From the NCBI RefSeq assembly GCF_013001025.1, contig NZ_CP053021.1, forward strand, positions 2,125,501-2,189,500: a DNA stretch of 64,000 nt. The letters run 5' to 3'. Within the stretch, counting starts at the first letter, position 1. Every line of letters begins with the position of its first letter. The notes under the pieces are model-generated. The model did not search any database and had not been told where the DNA came from. It saw only the letters and a program-made list of their open reading frames with translations. Position numbers and translations under genes: made by a program. The stretch is from Sphingobium yanoikuyae (GTDB taxonomy: Bacteria > Pseudomonadota > Alphaproteobacteria > Sphingomonadales > Sphingomonadaceae). Positions 24,383 through 33,550 of this stretch are shown piece by piece.

Positions 24383-26212
24383 ATCATCGATACCAGCGAC
24401 CATATCCTGGCCGGAAACGAGCGTGATCTCGACCTCTGGCCGATCGGAAACTGCCAGGCATCCGCCCTGATCGACCGCGCCGGGCGCATGGTCTGGGCCT
24501 GCGTGCCGCGGGTCGACGGCGACCCCGTCTTTTCCGCCCTGCTCGACAACAAGCATTGGGACAGCAAGGAAGCGCGCGGCTTCTGGGCGATCGAGCTGGA
24601 AAATTGCGCCGCTGTCGAACAGCATTATATCCGCAACACGCCGATCCTGGTCACCCGCCAGAGCGACGGCCAGGGCAATGCGATCGAGATTTTCGATTTC
24701 TGCCCGCGCCACAAGCATAAGGGCCGCATGTATCGCCCGGTCGCCTTCGCGCGCATCGTGCGCCCCGCTGCCGGCAGCCCGCGCATCCGCGTCCGCCTGC
24801 GCCCCACGACAAGCTGGGGCAAGGAAAATGTCCCGGTCACCTACGGCTCCAACCATATCCGCATGGTCCTGTCCTACATGGCGATGCGGATATCGACCAA
24901 CGCGCCGATCGGCCTCATTTCCCAGGAAAGCTGGTTCCGGCTGGAATCGGACATGCATTTCTTCATGGGGCCGGACGAAGGTTTTTCCGACGCGCTGCGC
25001 CCGGCGATCGAACGGATGCTGGACGACACCATCCTGGAATGGCAGCTCTGGGTGCGTGGCCTCGCCATCCCGCCCGAATGGCAGGAGGCGGTGATCCGCT
25101 CCGCCATCACCCTCAAGCTCTGCCAGCATGAGGAAACCGGCGCGATCGTCGCCGCGCTCACCACCTCGATCCCCGAACATGCCGACAGCGGCCGCAACTG
25201 GGACTATCGCTACTGCTGGGTGCGCGACGCCTATTATACGGTCGAGGCACTGAACCGGCTCGGCGCCCTCGACGTGCTGGAAACCTATCTCGTCTACCTT
25301 CGCAATATCGTCGACGGCGCCAAGGGCGGCCATATCCAGCCGCTCTACGACGTGCGCGGCAATGCCACGCTGCATGAATGGGAGGCCGCGCATCTGCCCG
25401 GCTATCGCGGCATGGGGCCGGTGCGGGTCGGCAATGCCGCCTATGAACAGATCCAGCACGACGCCTATGGCCAGATCGTCCTGTCCTCGGTCCAGGGCTT
25501 CATCGACCGGCGCCTGCTGCGCATGGCCGGCCATGCCGATTTCGAGGCGCTGGAGGCGGTGGGCGAACGCGCCTGGCAGGTCTACGATCAGCCCGACGCG
25601 GGCCTGTGGGAATTGCGCACCCGCGCCCATGTCCACAGCTACAGCGCGGTGATGTGCTGGGCCGCCTGCGATCGTCTGGCGCATGCCGCCACCGCGCTCG
25701 ACCTGCCCCTGCGCGCCGCCCATTGGGAAAACCGCGCCGAAACCATGCGCGCCCGCATCATCGAATCCGCCTGGCGCGCCGACAGCAAGGCGATCTCCGC
25801 CAATTTCGAGGATGACGCGCGCGACGCGTCGCTGCTGCAACTGCTCGACCTGCGCTTCCTGACCGCTGATGATCCGATGTTCACCGGCACGCTCGAAGCG
25901 CTGGAAAAGGACCTGCGCCGCGGCAACGACATGCTGCGCTACAGCGCGCCGGACGATTTCGGCGAGCCGGTGACCGCCTTCAATGTCTGCACCTTCTGGC
26001 TGATCGAGGCGCTGCACCGCACCGGCCGGACCGAGGAGGCACGCGAACTGTTCGAGGAGATGCTGTCCCGCCGCACCGCCGCCGGCCTGCTGTCCGAAGA
26101 TATCGATCCCCATAATGGGGAACTCTGGGGAAATTACCCGCAAACCTATTCGTTGGTCGGCATCATCAACTGCGCCGTCTTGCTGAGCAAACCGTGGAGC
26201 GTGATGCGATGA
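24383..26212 (+). CDS. Glycoside hydrolase family 15 protein (trehalase/glucoamylase-like)
   Basis: The conserved product starts around HILAGNERDLDLWPIGNCQ and contains NWDYRYCWVRDAYYTVEALN, WELRTRAHVHSYSAVMCWA with a catalytic Glu, and LLSEDIDPHNGELWGNYPQT with the second. GH15 proteins hydrolyse alpha-glucosidic bonds; this branch includes trehalases. No ATG, GTG or TTG begins the conserved part. AGGGGG (24371-24376) sits six bases before tandem ATC codons at 24383. A CTG overlaps the otsB stop (24341), and one extra G in the G5 run would put ATG 24363 in frame. The start is therefore uncertain. The stop overlaps otsA as ATGA. Confidence 0.88.
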   Translation: MIDTSDHILAGNERDLDLWPIGNCQASALIDRAGRMVWACVPRVDGDPVFSALLDNKHWDSKEARGFWAIELENCAAVEQHYIRNTPILVTRQSDGQGNAIEIFDFCPRHKHKGRMYRPVAFARIVRPAAGSPRIRVRLRPTTSWGKENVPVTYGSNHIRMVLSYMAMRISTNAPIGLISQESWFRLESDMHFFMGPDEGFSDALRPAIERMLDDTILEWQLWVRGLAIPPEWQEAVIRSAITLKLCQHEETGAIVAALTTSIPEHADSGRNWDYRYCWVRDAYYTVEALNRLGALDVLETYLVYLRNIVDGAKGGHIQPLYDVRGNATLHEWEAAHLPGYRGMGPVRVGNAAYEQIQHDAYGQIVLSSVQGFIDRRLLRMAGHADFEALEAVGERAWQVYDQPDAGLWELRTRAHVHSYSAVMCWAACDRLAHAATALDLPLRAAHWENRAETMRARIIESAWRADSKAISANFEDDARDASLLQLLDLRFLTADDPMFTGTLEALEKDLRRGNDMLRYSAPDDFGEPVTAFNVCTFWLIEALHRTGRTEEARELFEEMLSRRTAAGLLSEDIDPHNGELWGNYPQTYSLVGIINCAVLLSKPWSVMR

Positions 26213-27615
26213 GCCGTCTGATAGTCATTTCCAACCGGGTCAGTCGCCCAAATGGCGCCGCCAATCAGGGTGGCCTTGCCGTGGCGCTGGCGCAGGCGCT
26301 GCGCGAAAGCCGCGGCATCTGGGTCGGCTGGTCGGGCGGCACGACCGACAATTTCACCGGCCATATCGGCTTTGCCGATGATGACGGGGTGAAGACCGCG
26401 ACGATCGACCTGGAAGAACAGGATGTCGACGAATATTATAATGGCTATGCCAACAAGACGCTGTGGCCGCTGTTCCATTACCGCATCGACCTGGCCGAAT
26501 ATGCCCGCGATTTCGAGGGCGGGTACAATCGCGTCAACCAGCGCTTCGCCGACACCGCCAGCCCGCTGATCGAACCGGAAGACATCATCTGGGTGCAGGA
26601 TTATCACATGATCCCGCTCGGCCAGATGCTGCGCGACCGGGGCCATCAGAACCGGATGGGCTTCTTCCTGCACATTCCCTGGCCGCCGACCCGCCTGCTG
26701 GTATCCCTGCCCCACCATACCAAGCTGGTCAGCACCCTCTTCGCCTATGACGTCATCGGCTTCCATACCGAGGAATGGCTGGAATCCTTCCGCCATTATG
26801 TCGAGCGCGAGATGGGCGGCACCGTGGATGGCGATTTCGTCACCGTCGGCGGTCGCACCATCCAGGCCGTCGCCTGCCCGATCGGCATCAATGCCGAAGA
26901 GTTCAAGCAGGCCGCCGCCAGCGACGCGGCGGTGGAGATGCACCGCCAGGTCCGCGCCTCGCTGCAGGATCGCTCGCTAATCGTCGGCGTCGACCGGCTC
27001 GACTATAGCAAGGGCCTGGAAGAACGGTTCAACGGCTATGCCCGCTTCCTGAAGGATCATGCCGAACATCATCGCCGGGTCGTGCTGGCGCAAATCGCAC
27101 CGCCCTCGCGCGGCGAGGTGGAAAGCTATCAGCAGATCCGCGCCACGCTGGACTCGCTCGCCGGCCGCATCAACGGCGAATATAGCGATGTCGACTGGAC
27201 CCCGATCCGATACGTCAACCAGGGCTATCCGCGCGACAAGCTGGCCGGCATCTATCGCTCCGCCCGGATCGGGCTGGTGACGCCGCTGCGCGACGGCATG
27301 AACCTGGTCGCCAAGGAATATGTCGCGGCCCAGAACCCGGACGATCCCGGCGTCCTGATCCTGTCCCGCTTCGCCGGCGCGGCGATGCAGCTCAAGGACG
27401 CGCTGCTCATCAACCCCTATAGCCCGGAAGAGATGTCCGACGCGATCGACCGGGCGCTGGCCATGCCACTCGACGAGCGCAAGCGGCGCTGGCGGGCGAT
27501 GATGGACAGCGTCGAGCAACAGGATATCAGCTGGTGGCGCAGCGCGTTCACCGATCGGCTGGCGGCCACCCGCCAGGAAGAGCCGGAGGCCGAGCCGGAA
27601 CCGGCGACCGAATGA
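26209..27615 (+). CDS. otsA: Trehalose-6-phosphate synthase
   Basis: OtsA is a retaining GT20 enzyme making trehalose-6-phosphate from UDP-glucose and glucose-6-phosphate. The start ATG 26209 overlaps the GH15 stop by four bases. Visible are LIVISNRVSRPNGA, GGLAVALAQAL, WVGWSGG, WVQDYHMIPLGQMLR, FFLHIPWPPTRLL, GVDRLDYSKGLEERF and GMNLVAKEYVAAQ. The last 20 residues are acidic and non-conserved. It closes the trehalose operon, and translational coupling with GH15 is evident from the overlap. Confidence 0.96.
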   Translation: MSRLIVISNRVSRPNGAANQGGLAVALAQALRESRGIWVGWSGGTTDNFTGHIGFADDDGVKTATIDLEEQDVDEYYNGYANKTLWPLFHYRIDLAEYARDFEGGYNRVNQRFADTASPLIEPEDIIWVQDYHMIPLGQMLRDRGHQNRMGFFLHIPWPPTRLLVSLPHHTKLVSTLFAYDVIGFHTEEWLESFRHYVEREMGGTVDGDFVTVGGRTIQAVACPIGINAEEFKQAAASDAAVEMHRQVRASLQDRSLIVGVDRLDYSKGLEERFNGYARFLKDHAEHHRRVVLAQIAPPSRGEVESYQQIRATLDSLAGRINGEYSDVDWTPIRYVNQGYPRDKLAGIYRSARIGLVTPLRDGMNLVAKEYVAAQNPDDPGVLILSRFAGAAMQLKDALLINPYSPEEMSDAIDRALAMPLDERKRRWRAMMDSVEQQDISWWRSAFTDRLAATRQEEPEAEPEPATE

Positions 27616-27650
27616 TTGAGATCAGGCACCGGTCCCGCTAGGCCGGTGCC

Positions 27651-27785
27651 ATGCATAGCGAAGATGATGACGAACCGCGCGGCCTGTGGGCCGCCATCAG
27701 CGCCAAATCCGGCGTGATCATTGGCAGCATCGGCCTGATCGCCTGGCTGGCGCTGATCTGGTTCATGTTCGGCGACGTGCTGTAA
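27651..27785 (+). CDS. Putative 44-aa single-pass membrane protein
   Basis: A short frame from ATG 27651 encodes an acidic N terminus (MHSEDDDEPRGLW) followed by one long hydrophobic helix (SGVIIGSIGLIAWLALIWFM). It starts 35 bp after otsA and could be the last gene of the trehalose operon. The ribosome site is weak. Its composition is typical of small bacterial membrane proteins, but no family is recognised. Confidence 0.5.
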   Translation: MHSEDDDEPRGLWAAISAKSGVIIGSIGLIAWLALIWFMFGDVL

Positions 27786-27871
27786 GCTGCCTGCTGCGGA
27801 TTTCCCCTTGCGCCTCGTTGAACCAGCGGCAGACATGATGCCGCTCCGGCTTCGGGAGCGCCAAATGGGGG

Positions 27872-29152
27872 ATGTCCATGCTCGATCGCCGTTCCTTCCT
27901 CGGCAGCGCCGCTGCCGCCTCGCTCGCCGCGCCGATCGGGGCGCAAGCGCTGACCAGCGTGCCGCTGCCGGCCGCTGATCTCCATGCGAAAAATGAAGAT
28001 GCCTATTGGGCGGCGCTGCGCAAACAGTTCCTGATCCCGGCCGATGTCGTGAACCTCAATGTCGGCACCGTCGGCTCTTCGCCGCGTCCGGTATTGAAGG
28101 CGATCTTCGACGGGTTCGAGACGACCGAGCAGATGACCCAGCAACGGTCGGAGGATTATCCGATCTGGGGCTATGGCGCCTGGGACCAGTATCGCAAGCC
28201 CTTTGCCGACTTCATGGGCGCGAAGGTCGAGCAGATGGCGATCCTGCGCAACTGTACCGAGGCCAACAGCTACATCGCCAATGGCTTCGACATGAAGCCG
28301 GGCGACGAAGTGCTGATCAGCGACGAGGAACATGGATCGGGCGAAATGCCCTGGATGCTGCGGTCGCGCCGCTATGGCGTGGTGGTCAAGAAATTCGCCA
28401 TGCCCAAGCCGCCGAAGAACGCAGCCGAAATCCTCAACCGCATCAGCGACGCGATCACGCCGGAGACGCGGATCATCTTCGTCAGCCATATCAGCACCTC
28501 GACCGGCGTGGTGCTGCCGGCGAAGGAGATTGCCGCGCTCGCCCGGTCGAAGGGGATCATCTCCGCCTTCGACGGCGCCCACGCGCCGGGCATGATGAAG
28601 GTCGACCTCAACGATATCGGCTGCGACCTCTATACCGGGTCAATGCACAAATGGCTGTTCGCGACGAAGGGTACGGGTTTCCTCTATCTGCGCGACAAGA
28701 GCGTGATGGACCGGGTCTGGAATACGATCGCGACCGGCGGCTATGACGACCCGACCCGCATGGCGGACCGTTATATGCAGATCGGCTCCTCCTGCATCCC
28801 GACCTTGATGGGCCTGAATGCCGCGATCAGCTTCGCCGACAGCATCGGCATGGAGCGGATCGAGGCGCGCAACCGCATGCTTGCCGACTATATCCATGCC
28901 GAAATGGTGAAGCGCGGCGCGGAGGACTGGACCTCGCCCGATCCGGCGCTGCGCTGCGCGATCGCGACCGTCAATGTGCCGCCGGTGCAGCGGATGGAAT
29001 TGCAGGACTGGCTCTGGAAAAATCACAAGGTGCGCATTCGCGGCGGCAACCCCAGCAAGCTGCGCCTCGCCACCCCCTATTTCCTGAGCAAGTCGGACAT
29101 CGACCGCTTCCTTGGCCTGTTCGATGAATATCGGAAGATGAAGGGGGCGTAG
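27872..29152 (+). CDS. Tat-exported class V aminotransferase-fold protein
   Basis: The 426-residue protein begins MSMLDRRSFLGSAAAASLAA, a twin-arginine signal, unusual for a PLP enzyme. The rest is a class V (isopenicillin N epimerase/cysteine desulfurase-like) fold: VNLNVGTVGSSPRPVL, LISDEEHGSGEMPW, FVSHISTSTGVVLP, SAFDGAHAPGM and the PLP lysine in TGSMHKWLFATKGTGF. It probably acts in the periplasm on an amino-acid-like substrate that is unknown. An in-frame ATG at 27878 is an alternative start that keeps the RR motif. Confidence 0.92.
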   Translation: MSMLDRRSFLGSAAAASLAAPIGAQALTSVPLPAADLHAKNEDAYWAALRKQFLIPADVVNLNVGTVGSSPRPVLKAIFDGFETTEQMTQQRSEDYPIWGYGAWDQYRKPFADFMGAKVEQMAILRNCTEANSYIANGFDMKPGDEVLISDEEHGSGEMPWMLRSRRYGVVVKKFAMPKPPKNAAEILNRISDAITPETRIIFVSHISTSTGVVLPAKEIAALARSKGIISAFDGAHAPGMMKVDLNDIGCDLYTGSMHKWLFATKGTGFLYLRDKSVMDRVWNTIATGGYDDPTRMADRYMQIGSSCIPTLMGLNAAISFADSIGMERIEARNRMLADYIHAEMVKRGAEDWTSPDPALRCAIATVNVPPVQRMELQDWLWKNHKVRIRGGNPSKLRLATPYFLSKSDIDRFLGLFDEYRKMKGA

Positions 29153-29279
29153 CCGCCACAATTGCACCCCCGCCTATATTGCTCTATGGGCCACCCCAAG
29201 CAGCCCCGGCACCCGCTGATCCTTTCCGATTCGCGTTTGCCGGGGCAAAATCTTTTGTAAGAAAAAGACAGGAACGCGC

Positions 29280-30062
29280 ATGGCCCGTCGCCGCCAGATC
29301 TACGAAGGCAAGGCAAAGATCCTTTACGAAGGCCCCGAGCCCGGCACGATCATCCAATATTTCAAGGATGATGCGACCGCCTTCAATGCCCAGAAGAAGG
29401 GCACGATTTCGGGCAAGGGCGTGCTCAATAACCGTATCTCCGAGCATATCTTCACCCTGCTCGGCCAGATCGGCGTGCCGACCCACTTCATCCGCCGCCT
29501 CAACATGCGCGAACAGCTCGTCCGCCAGGTCGAGATCGTGCCGATCGAGGTCGTGGTGCGCAACGTCGCCGCCGGTTCGCTGTCGAAGAAGCTCGGCATC
29601 GAGGAAGGCACCCAGCTGCCCCGCACACTGATCGAATATTGCTACAAGGATGATGCGCTGGGCGACCCGCTGATCTCCGAAGAGCATATTGCCTGCTTCG
29701 GCTGGGCCACGCAGGAGGAGATGCACGACATCGCCGACATGGCGATCCGCATCAACGACTTCATGTGCGGCCTGTTCGCCGGCATCGGCATCCGCCTGAT
29801 CGACTTCAAGCTGGAATTCGGCCGCCTCTATGACGGCGATTACAGCCGCATCATCCTGGCCGACGAGATCAGCCCCGATGGCTGCCGCCTGTGGGACATG
29901 GCGACCAACGAGAAGCTGGACAAGGATCGCTTCCGTCGCGACCTCGGCGGCGAAGTCGAAGCCTATCAGGAAGTGGCGCGCCGCCTGGGCCTGCTGCCCG
30001 AAGGGCTGGACACCACCGTCCTCGACCTCGACACGCATCGCAAGAAGCGCGAGAAGGACTGA
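29280..30062 (+). CDS. purC: Phosphoribosylaminoimidazole-succinocarboxamide synthase
   Basis: The 260-residue SAICAR synthetase joins aspartate to CAIR in purine synthesis. It starts [16 protein letters not shown] and carries [51 protein letters not shown] and [14 protein letters not shown], all diagnostic. The length is typical of the compact bacterial form. purS and purQ lie 3 kb downstream, separated by transport genes. A terminator follows directly. Confidence 0.97.
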   Translation: MARRRQIYEGKAKILYEGPEPGTIIQYFKDDATAFNAQKKGTISGKGVLNNRISEHIFTLLGQIGVPTHFIRRLNMREQLVRQVEIVPIEVVVRNVAAGSLSKKLGIEEGTQLPRTLIEYCYKDDALGDPLISEEHIACFGWATQEEMHDIADMAIRINDFMCGLFAGIGIRLIDFKLEFGRLYDGDYSRIILADEISPDGCRLWDMATNEKLDKDRFRRDLGGEVEAYQEVARRLGLLPEGLDTTVLDLDTHRKKREKD

Positions 30063-30068
30063 TCTACG

Positions 30069-30100
30069 AAAAGGCCGGCCTCAGCGCCGGCCTTTTTCTT
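30069..30100 (+). terminator. Intrinsic terminator of purC
   Basis: AAAAGGCCGGC and GCCGGCCTTTTT form a GC-rich stem followed by TTTTTCTTT. On the minus strand the A tract becomes T, so it may also end the convergent TauE gene. Confidence 0.88.
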
Positions 30101-30107
30101 TCAGCTC

Positions 30108-30860
30108 TTAGGCGAGGATGGCATCCGCCATCAGCTTGAGCCCCAGCAGCACCATCAGCACATAGATGAGCGTATAGAAGCGCGCGGCGTCGACCCGCCG
30201 GACCAGCCAGACGCCGGCAAAGGTCGAGACCACCGCCACCGGCACCAGCAGCGCCGTCGCCATCAGATTGGCATGGGTGAACTGGCCGAGCGCGGCATAG
30301 GCGGGCACCTTCATCCAGTTCATGACAGCGAAGGCGACAGCCGTGGTGCCGACCAGCATGTCGCGCGGCAGCTTTTTCGGCAGCACCCACATCTGGAAGG
30401 GCGGCGATCCGGCATGGGCGATCTGGCTGGTGAAGCCGCTCGCGATACCGAAGAGGGTGCCGACCCAGCCCGGCGAGGTCGAGGGCAGGACGATCGCCCC
30501 GCCCCGCTCGACCCAGAGCCGCTGTAACCCGAACAAGGTGGAAATGGCGCCGAGCGCGCCCAGCACCGCAGTTTCGGAAACCTGCGCCGCGAACCAGTAG
30601 CCCAGCCCGACGCCGATCGCCATGCCGGGCAGCATCACCGCCAGGATATGTCCGTCCCAGCTGCGGCGGAAGGCCCAGACGCTGACCGCATCCTGCAGGA
30701 TCAGGATCGGCAGCAGGATCGCCGCGCCGCGCACCGGATCGACGCCCAGCGCCATGATCGGCATGGCCAGCGCCCCGACACCGGCAAAGCCGCCCTTGGC
30801 GAGCCCCGATATGATGACGGCGATGATGGCACAGGCGAGATAGAGAAGGTCGGGACTCAT
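30108..30860 (-). CDS. TauE/SafE family sulfite/anion exporter
   Basis: This 250-residue inner-membrane protein has about eight hydrophobic segments and the repeated TauE/SafE pattern. The first half contains SGLAKGGFAGVGALAMPIMA and DPVRGAAILLPILILQD; the second half has GFTSQIAHAGSPPFQMWVLP. Members move organosulfur anions or sulfite. No sulfur genes flank it, so the substrate is open. It is convergent with purC and 72 bp downstream of the MFS gene on the same strand. Confidence 0.9.
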   Translation of the reverse strand: MSPDLLYLACAIIAVIISGLAKGGFAGVGALAMPIMALGVDPVRGAAILLPILILQDAVSVWAFRRSWDGHILAVMLPGMAIGVGLGYWFAAQVSETAVLGALGAISTLFGLQRLWVERGGAIVLPSTSPGWVGTLFGIASGFTSQIAHAGSPPFQMWVLPKKLPRDMLVGTTAVAFAVMNWMKVPAYAALGQFTHANLMATALLVPVAVVSTFAGVWLVRRVDAARFYTLIYVLMVLLGLKLMADAILA

Positions 30861-30931
30861 GCCCCAGCCTTATAAGCAGTTGCCGGCAAAGAGAATAAGC
30901 GGGGCGACCTGAGCCGCCCCGCCCGTGACAT

Positions 30932-32146
30932 TCAGTTCCGTTCGCGTCCCAGATTGGGCAGGAAGGCGGTGAGCAGGCCGATCGCCGGCAGGAAGGCGCA
31001 GACACGGAACACCATCTCGATGCTGCTATGGTCGGCCAGCCAGCCCAGCCCGGCCGCGCCCAGCCCGCCCATGCCGAAGGAGAAGCCGAAGAACAGGCCG
31101 GAGATCATGCCGACCTTGCCGGGCACCAGTTCCTGCGCGAAGACGACGATCGCGGGAAAGGCGGAGGCGAGGATCAGGCCTATGATGACGGTCAGCGGCC
31201 CGCTCCAGAACAGCCCGGCATAGGGCAGCGCCAAGGTGAAGGGCAGCGCCCCCAGGATCGAGAACCAGATCACATATTTGCGCCCGAACCGGTCGCCCAG
31301 CGGCCCGCCCGCGACCGTGCCGACCGCCACCGCCGCCAGGAAGGCGAACAGATGGAGCTGCGCATTCTGTACCGACAGGTCGAACCGCTGGATCAGGTAG
31401 AAGGTGTAATAGCTCGTCAGGCTGGCGAGATAGACATATTTGGAGAAGATCAGCGCCAGCAGGATCGCGATGCCCCGCGCCGCCTGCCCACGCGGCAGTT
31501 CGATATGCAGCGCGCCGGCGCCACCGACCTGCAGCCGACTGAGGCCATGATGGCGATACCAGTTGGCGACATTCCACAGCACCGCGCCCGACAGCAGCGC
31601 CAGCAGCGCGAAGAAGGCCAGGCTTGACTGGCCCCAGCGCACCACGACCAGCGCGGCCGCCAGCGGCCCCAGCGCCTGCCCCGCATTGCCACCGACCTGG
31701 AACAGCGACTGGGCTAGGCCATGGCGACCGCCGGCCGCCATCCGCGCCACGCGCGAGGATTCGGGGTGGAAGACCGAGGATCCGACGCCCAGCAGCGCCG
31801 CGCCGACCAGCACCAGTCCATAGCTGTGCGCGATCGACAGCACGGTCAGGCCCGCCAGCGAGAAGAGCGTGCCACCCGGCAGCGCCATCGGCGTCGGTCG
31901 CTTGTCGGCATAGAGGCCGATCATCGGCTGCAGGATCGACGCCGTGATTTGATAGACCAAGGTCACCATGCCGATCTGGCCGAAGCTCAGATGTAGCTCG
32001 CTCTTGAGGCCCGGATAGATGGCGGGAAGCAGCGACTGCATCATGTCGTTGAGCAGATGGCAGAAGCTGATTGCCACGATCACGCCAAATGCCGTGCCGC
32101 CCGCTGCCAATTGTGCGCCTGCCTTTTCTATCCTTATCTCTTTCAT
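30932..32146 (-). CDS. MFS transporter, fosmidomycin-resistance (Fsr) type
   Basis: From ATG 32146, with AAGGA seven bases upstream, the product is a 12-helix major facilitator of about 404 residues. It has SFCHLLNDMMQSLLPAIYP and LHLSFGQIGMVTLVYQITAS, typical of Fsr-like exporters, plus the loop motif GPLGDRFGRKYV. An AraC regulator is divergently encoded 92 bp away and is the obvious candidate to control it. The drug or metabolite exported is unknown. The frame extends to 32236, but the extra residues are basic and not conserved. Confidence 0.92.
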   Translation of the reverse strand: MKEIRIEKAGAQLAAGGTAFGVIVAISFCHLLNDMMQSLLPAIYPGLKSELHLSFGQIGMVTLVYQITASILQPMIGLYADKRPTPMALPGGTLFSLAGLTVLSIAHSYGLVLVGAALLGVGSSVFHPESSRVARMAAGGRHGLAQSLFQVGGNAGQALGPLAAALVVVRWGQSSLAFFALLALLSGAVLWNVANWYRHHGLSRLQVGGAGALHIELPRGQAARGIAILLALIFSKYVYLASLTSYYTFYLIQRFDLSVQNAQLHLFAFLAAVAVGTVAGGPLGDRFGRKYVIWFSILGALPFTLALPYAGLFWSGPLTVIIGLILASAFPAIVVFAQELVPGKVGMISGLFFGFSFGMGGLGAAGLGWLADHSSIEMVFRVCAFLPAIGLLTAFLPNLGRERN

Positions 32147-32238
32147 TGCCCGTTCCTTTCTGAGGCCGGACCGATTAGCGCTTCCCTTCTCGTCCCGCTT
32201 CCGCATATGGGCCAATCTCTTTTGCAAGCGGGACAATC

Positions 32239-33003
32239 ATGGATCACCGGCACCCTGACGATCATGAGAATGTGCCCCGGCCCGTGGTCGGCATCGGCAA
32301 TGATTATCCGCCCTCCTTCGAACTGGCCGAGCATCAGCATCGGCGCGGGCAATTGCTCTATGCGGCGTCCGGCGTGGTCGCGGTGAGCACCCCGCAGGGC
32401 GCCTGGGTGGCCCCACCCGAACGGGCCGTCTGGATTCCGGGCGGCACGCCCCATTCGGTGCGGATGGTGGGCGCCGTGCAGACGCGCAGCGTGCTGGTCG
32501 ACCAGGCCGTCTATCCCGGCCTGGCCCGGTCCTGCCGGGTGCTCGGCGTATCACCGCTGCTGCGCCAGTTGCTGGTGGAGGCCGCCCATGTTCCGATCGA
32601 ATATGAGGAAGCGGCGCGTGATGGCCTCGTCATGCGGCTGCTGGTGGCTGAGATCGAGCGGGCGCCTCTGATCCCGCTCGCCGTGCCCTTCCCGCGCCAT
32701 CCCGCGCTTGCGACCCGTTGCCACGCCTTTGTCGAACAGCCACAGGCGCATGTAACGATCGACCAATGGGCCGACGCGCTGGCGATGAACCGGCGCCGCT
32801 TCACCCGGCTGTTCCGCCAGGAAACGGGCATGAGCTTCGCGCAATGGCGGCAACAGGCCTGCCTGTCGGCGGCCCTGCCCCGGCTGGCGGCGGGCGAACC
32901 GATCACGACGATCGCGCTGGACCTGGGCTATGACGGGCCGGCCAATTTCTCGACCATGTTCAAGCGGGCGCTGGGAGTCTCGCCCAGCCGCTATCGCCCC
33001 TAA
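32239..33003 (+). CDS. AraC family transcriptional regulator with cupin sensor
   Basis: The 254-residue regulator has an N-terminal cupin (FELAEHQHRRGQLLYAASG, WIPGGTPHSVRM) and a C-terminal double HTH. The HTH region contains VTIDQWADALAMNRRRFTRL, ETGMSFAQWRQQACLSAAL, TTIALDLGYDGPANFSTMF and LGVSPSRYR. It belongs to the subgroup often paired with efflux pumps. Its divergent neighbour is the Fsr-like MFS gene, a likely target. The effector is unknown. Confidence 0.93.
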   Translation: MDHRHPDDHENVPRPVVGIGNDYPPSFELAEHQHRRGQLLYAASGVVAVSTPQGAWVAPPERAVWIPGGTPHSVRMVGAVQTRSVLVDQAVYPGLARSCRVLGVSPLLRQLLVEAAHVPIEYEEAARDGLVMRLLVAEIERAPLIPLAVPFPRHPALATRCHAFVEQPQAHVTIDQWADALAMNRRRFTRLFRQETGMSFAQWRQQACLSAALPRLAAGEPITTIALDLGYDGPANFSTMFKRALGVSPSRYRP

Positions 33004-33007
33004 AGGA

Positions 33008-33160
33008 TCAGGCGGACTTGGCCCGATAGCCGATCAGCAAGCCGAAGCAGAAGGTCGCCAGCAGCGCCAACTGGACCCGGCCATGCGGGTCGTCATAGCC
33101 GACAATCTGCTGCCCCCAGGCAAAAAGTCCCACAAACATCGCCAGTGCCAGACCGGACAT
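33008..33160 (-). CDS. Putative 50-aa two-helix membrane protein
   Basis: ATG 33160 follows AGGGA at about nine bases and opens a 50-codon frame. The protein has two hydrophobic segments (SGLALAMFVGLFAW and VQLALLATFCFGLLIGY) linked by a polar GYDDPHGR loop, ending in a basic RAKSA tail. Its stop lies only 5 bp from the convergent araC stop. No family is recognised. Similar two-helix micro-proteins are common and often unannotated. Confidence 0.6.
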   Translation of the reverse strand: MSGLALAMFVGLFAWGQQIVGYDDPHGRVQLALLATFCFGLLIGYRAKSA

Positions 33161-33313
33161 GCCCCATATCCCTGTAAAAACTCCGGCCTCAGATTATCCT
33201 CAGCTTCCTAAGAAAGTCATAATCTCTTGCCTGCGCGCCGCGCCGCGCCTAGGGGGAGCGGCAAAGTTCATCCCCCCGCATCGGCGGGCGGCATGCCAAG
33301 GAGTTTGCACCTC

Positions 33314-33547
33314 ATGAAAGCCCGCATCTTCGTCACTCTCAAGGGCGGCGTCCTCGATCCGCAGGGCCGTGCGATCCATCACGCGCTCGAAGGCCTGGGC
33401 TTTGGCGGCGTCAACGACGTGCGCGCCGGCAAGCTCATCGAGCTGGACCTGGCCGATGGCACCAGCGACGAGGATATCGACGCCATGTGCCGCAAGCTGC
33501 TGGCCAACACGGTTATCGAAAACTACCGCATCGAAAAGGTGGCCTGA
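33314..33547 (+). CDS. purS: Phosphoribosylformylglycinamidine synthase subunit PurS
   Basis: The 77-residue protein (start ATG 33314) is the small PurS subunit of the three-part FGAM synthase. It shows KARIFVTLKGGVLDPQGRAI, ALEGLGFGGVNDVRAGKLIE and LANTVIENYRIEKV, all standard. PurS bridges PurQ and PurL and helps ammonia transfer. purQ follows after 3 bp. purL is not in the window. Confidence 0.96.
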   Translation: MKARIFVTLKGGVLDPQGRAIHHALEGLGFGGVNDVRAGKLIELDLADGTSDEDIDAMCRKLLANTVIENYRIEKVA

Positions 33548-33550
33548 GCC

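Noticed and set aside
13387..29152. Isopenicillin-type biosynthesis from the IPNS-like oxygenase and the epimerase-like aminotransferase
   Set aside because: The two genes are 14 kb apart with housekeeping genes between, and no peptide synthetase is present; both families are broad.
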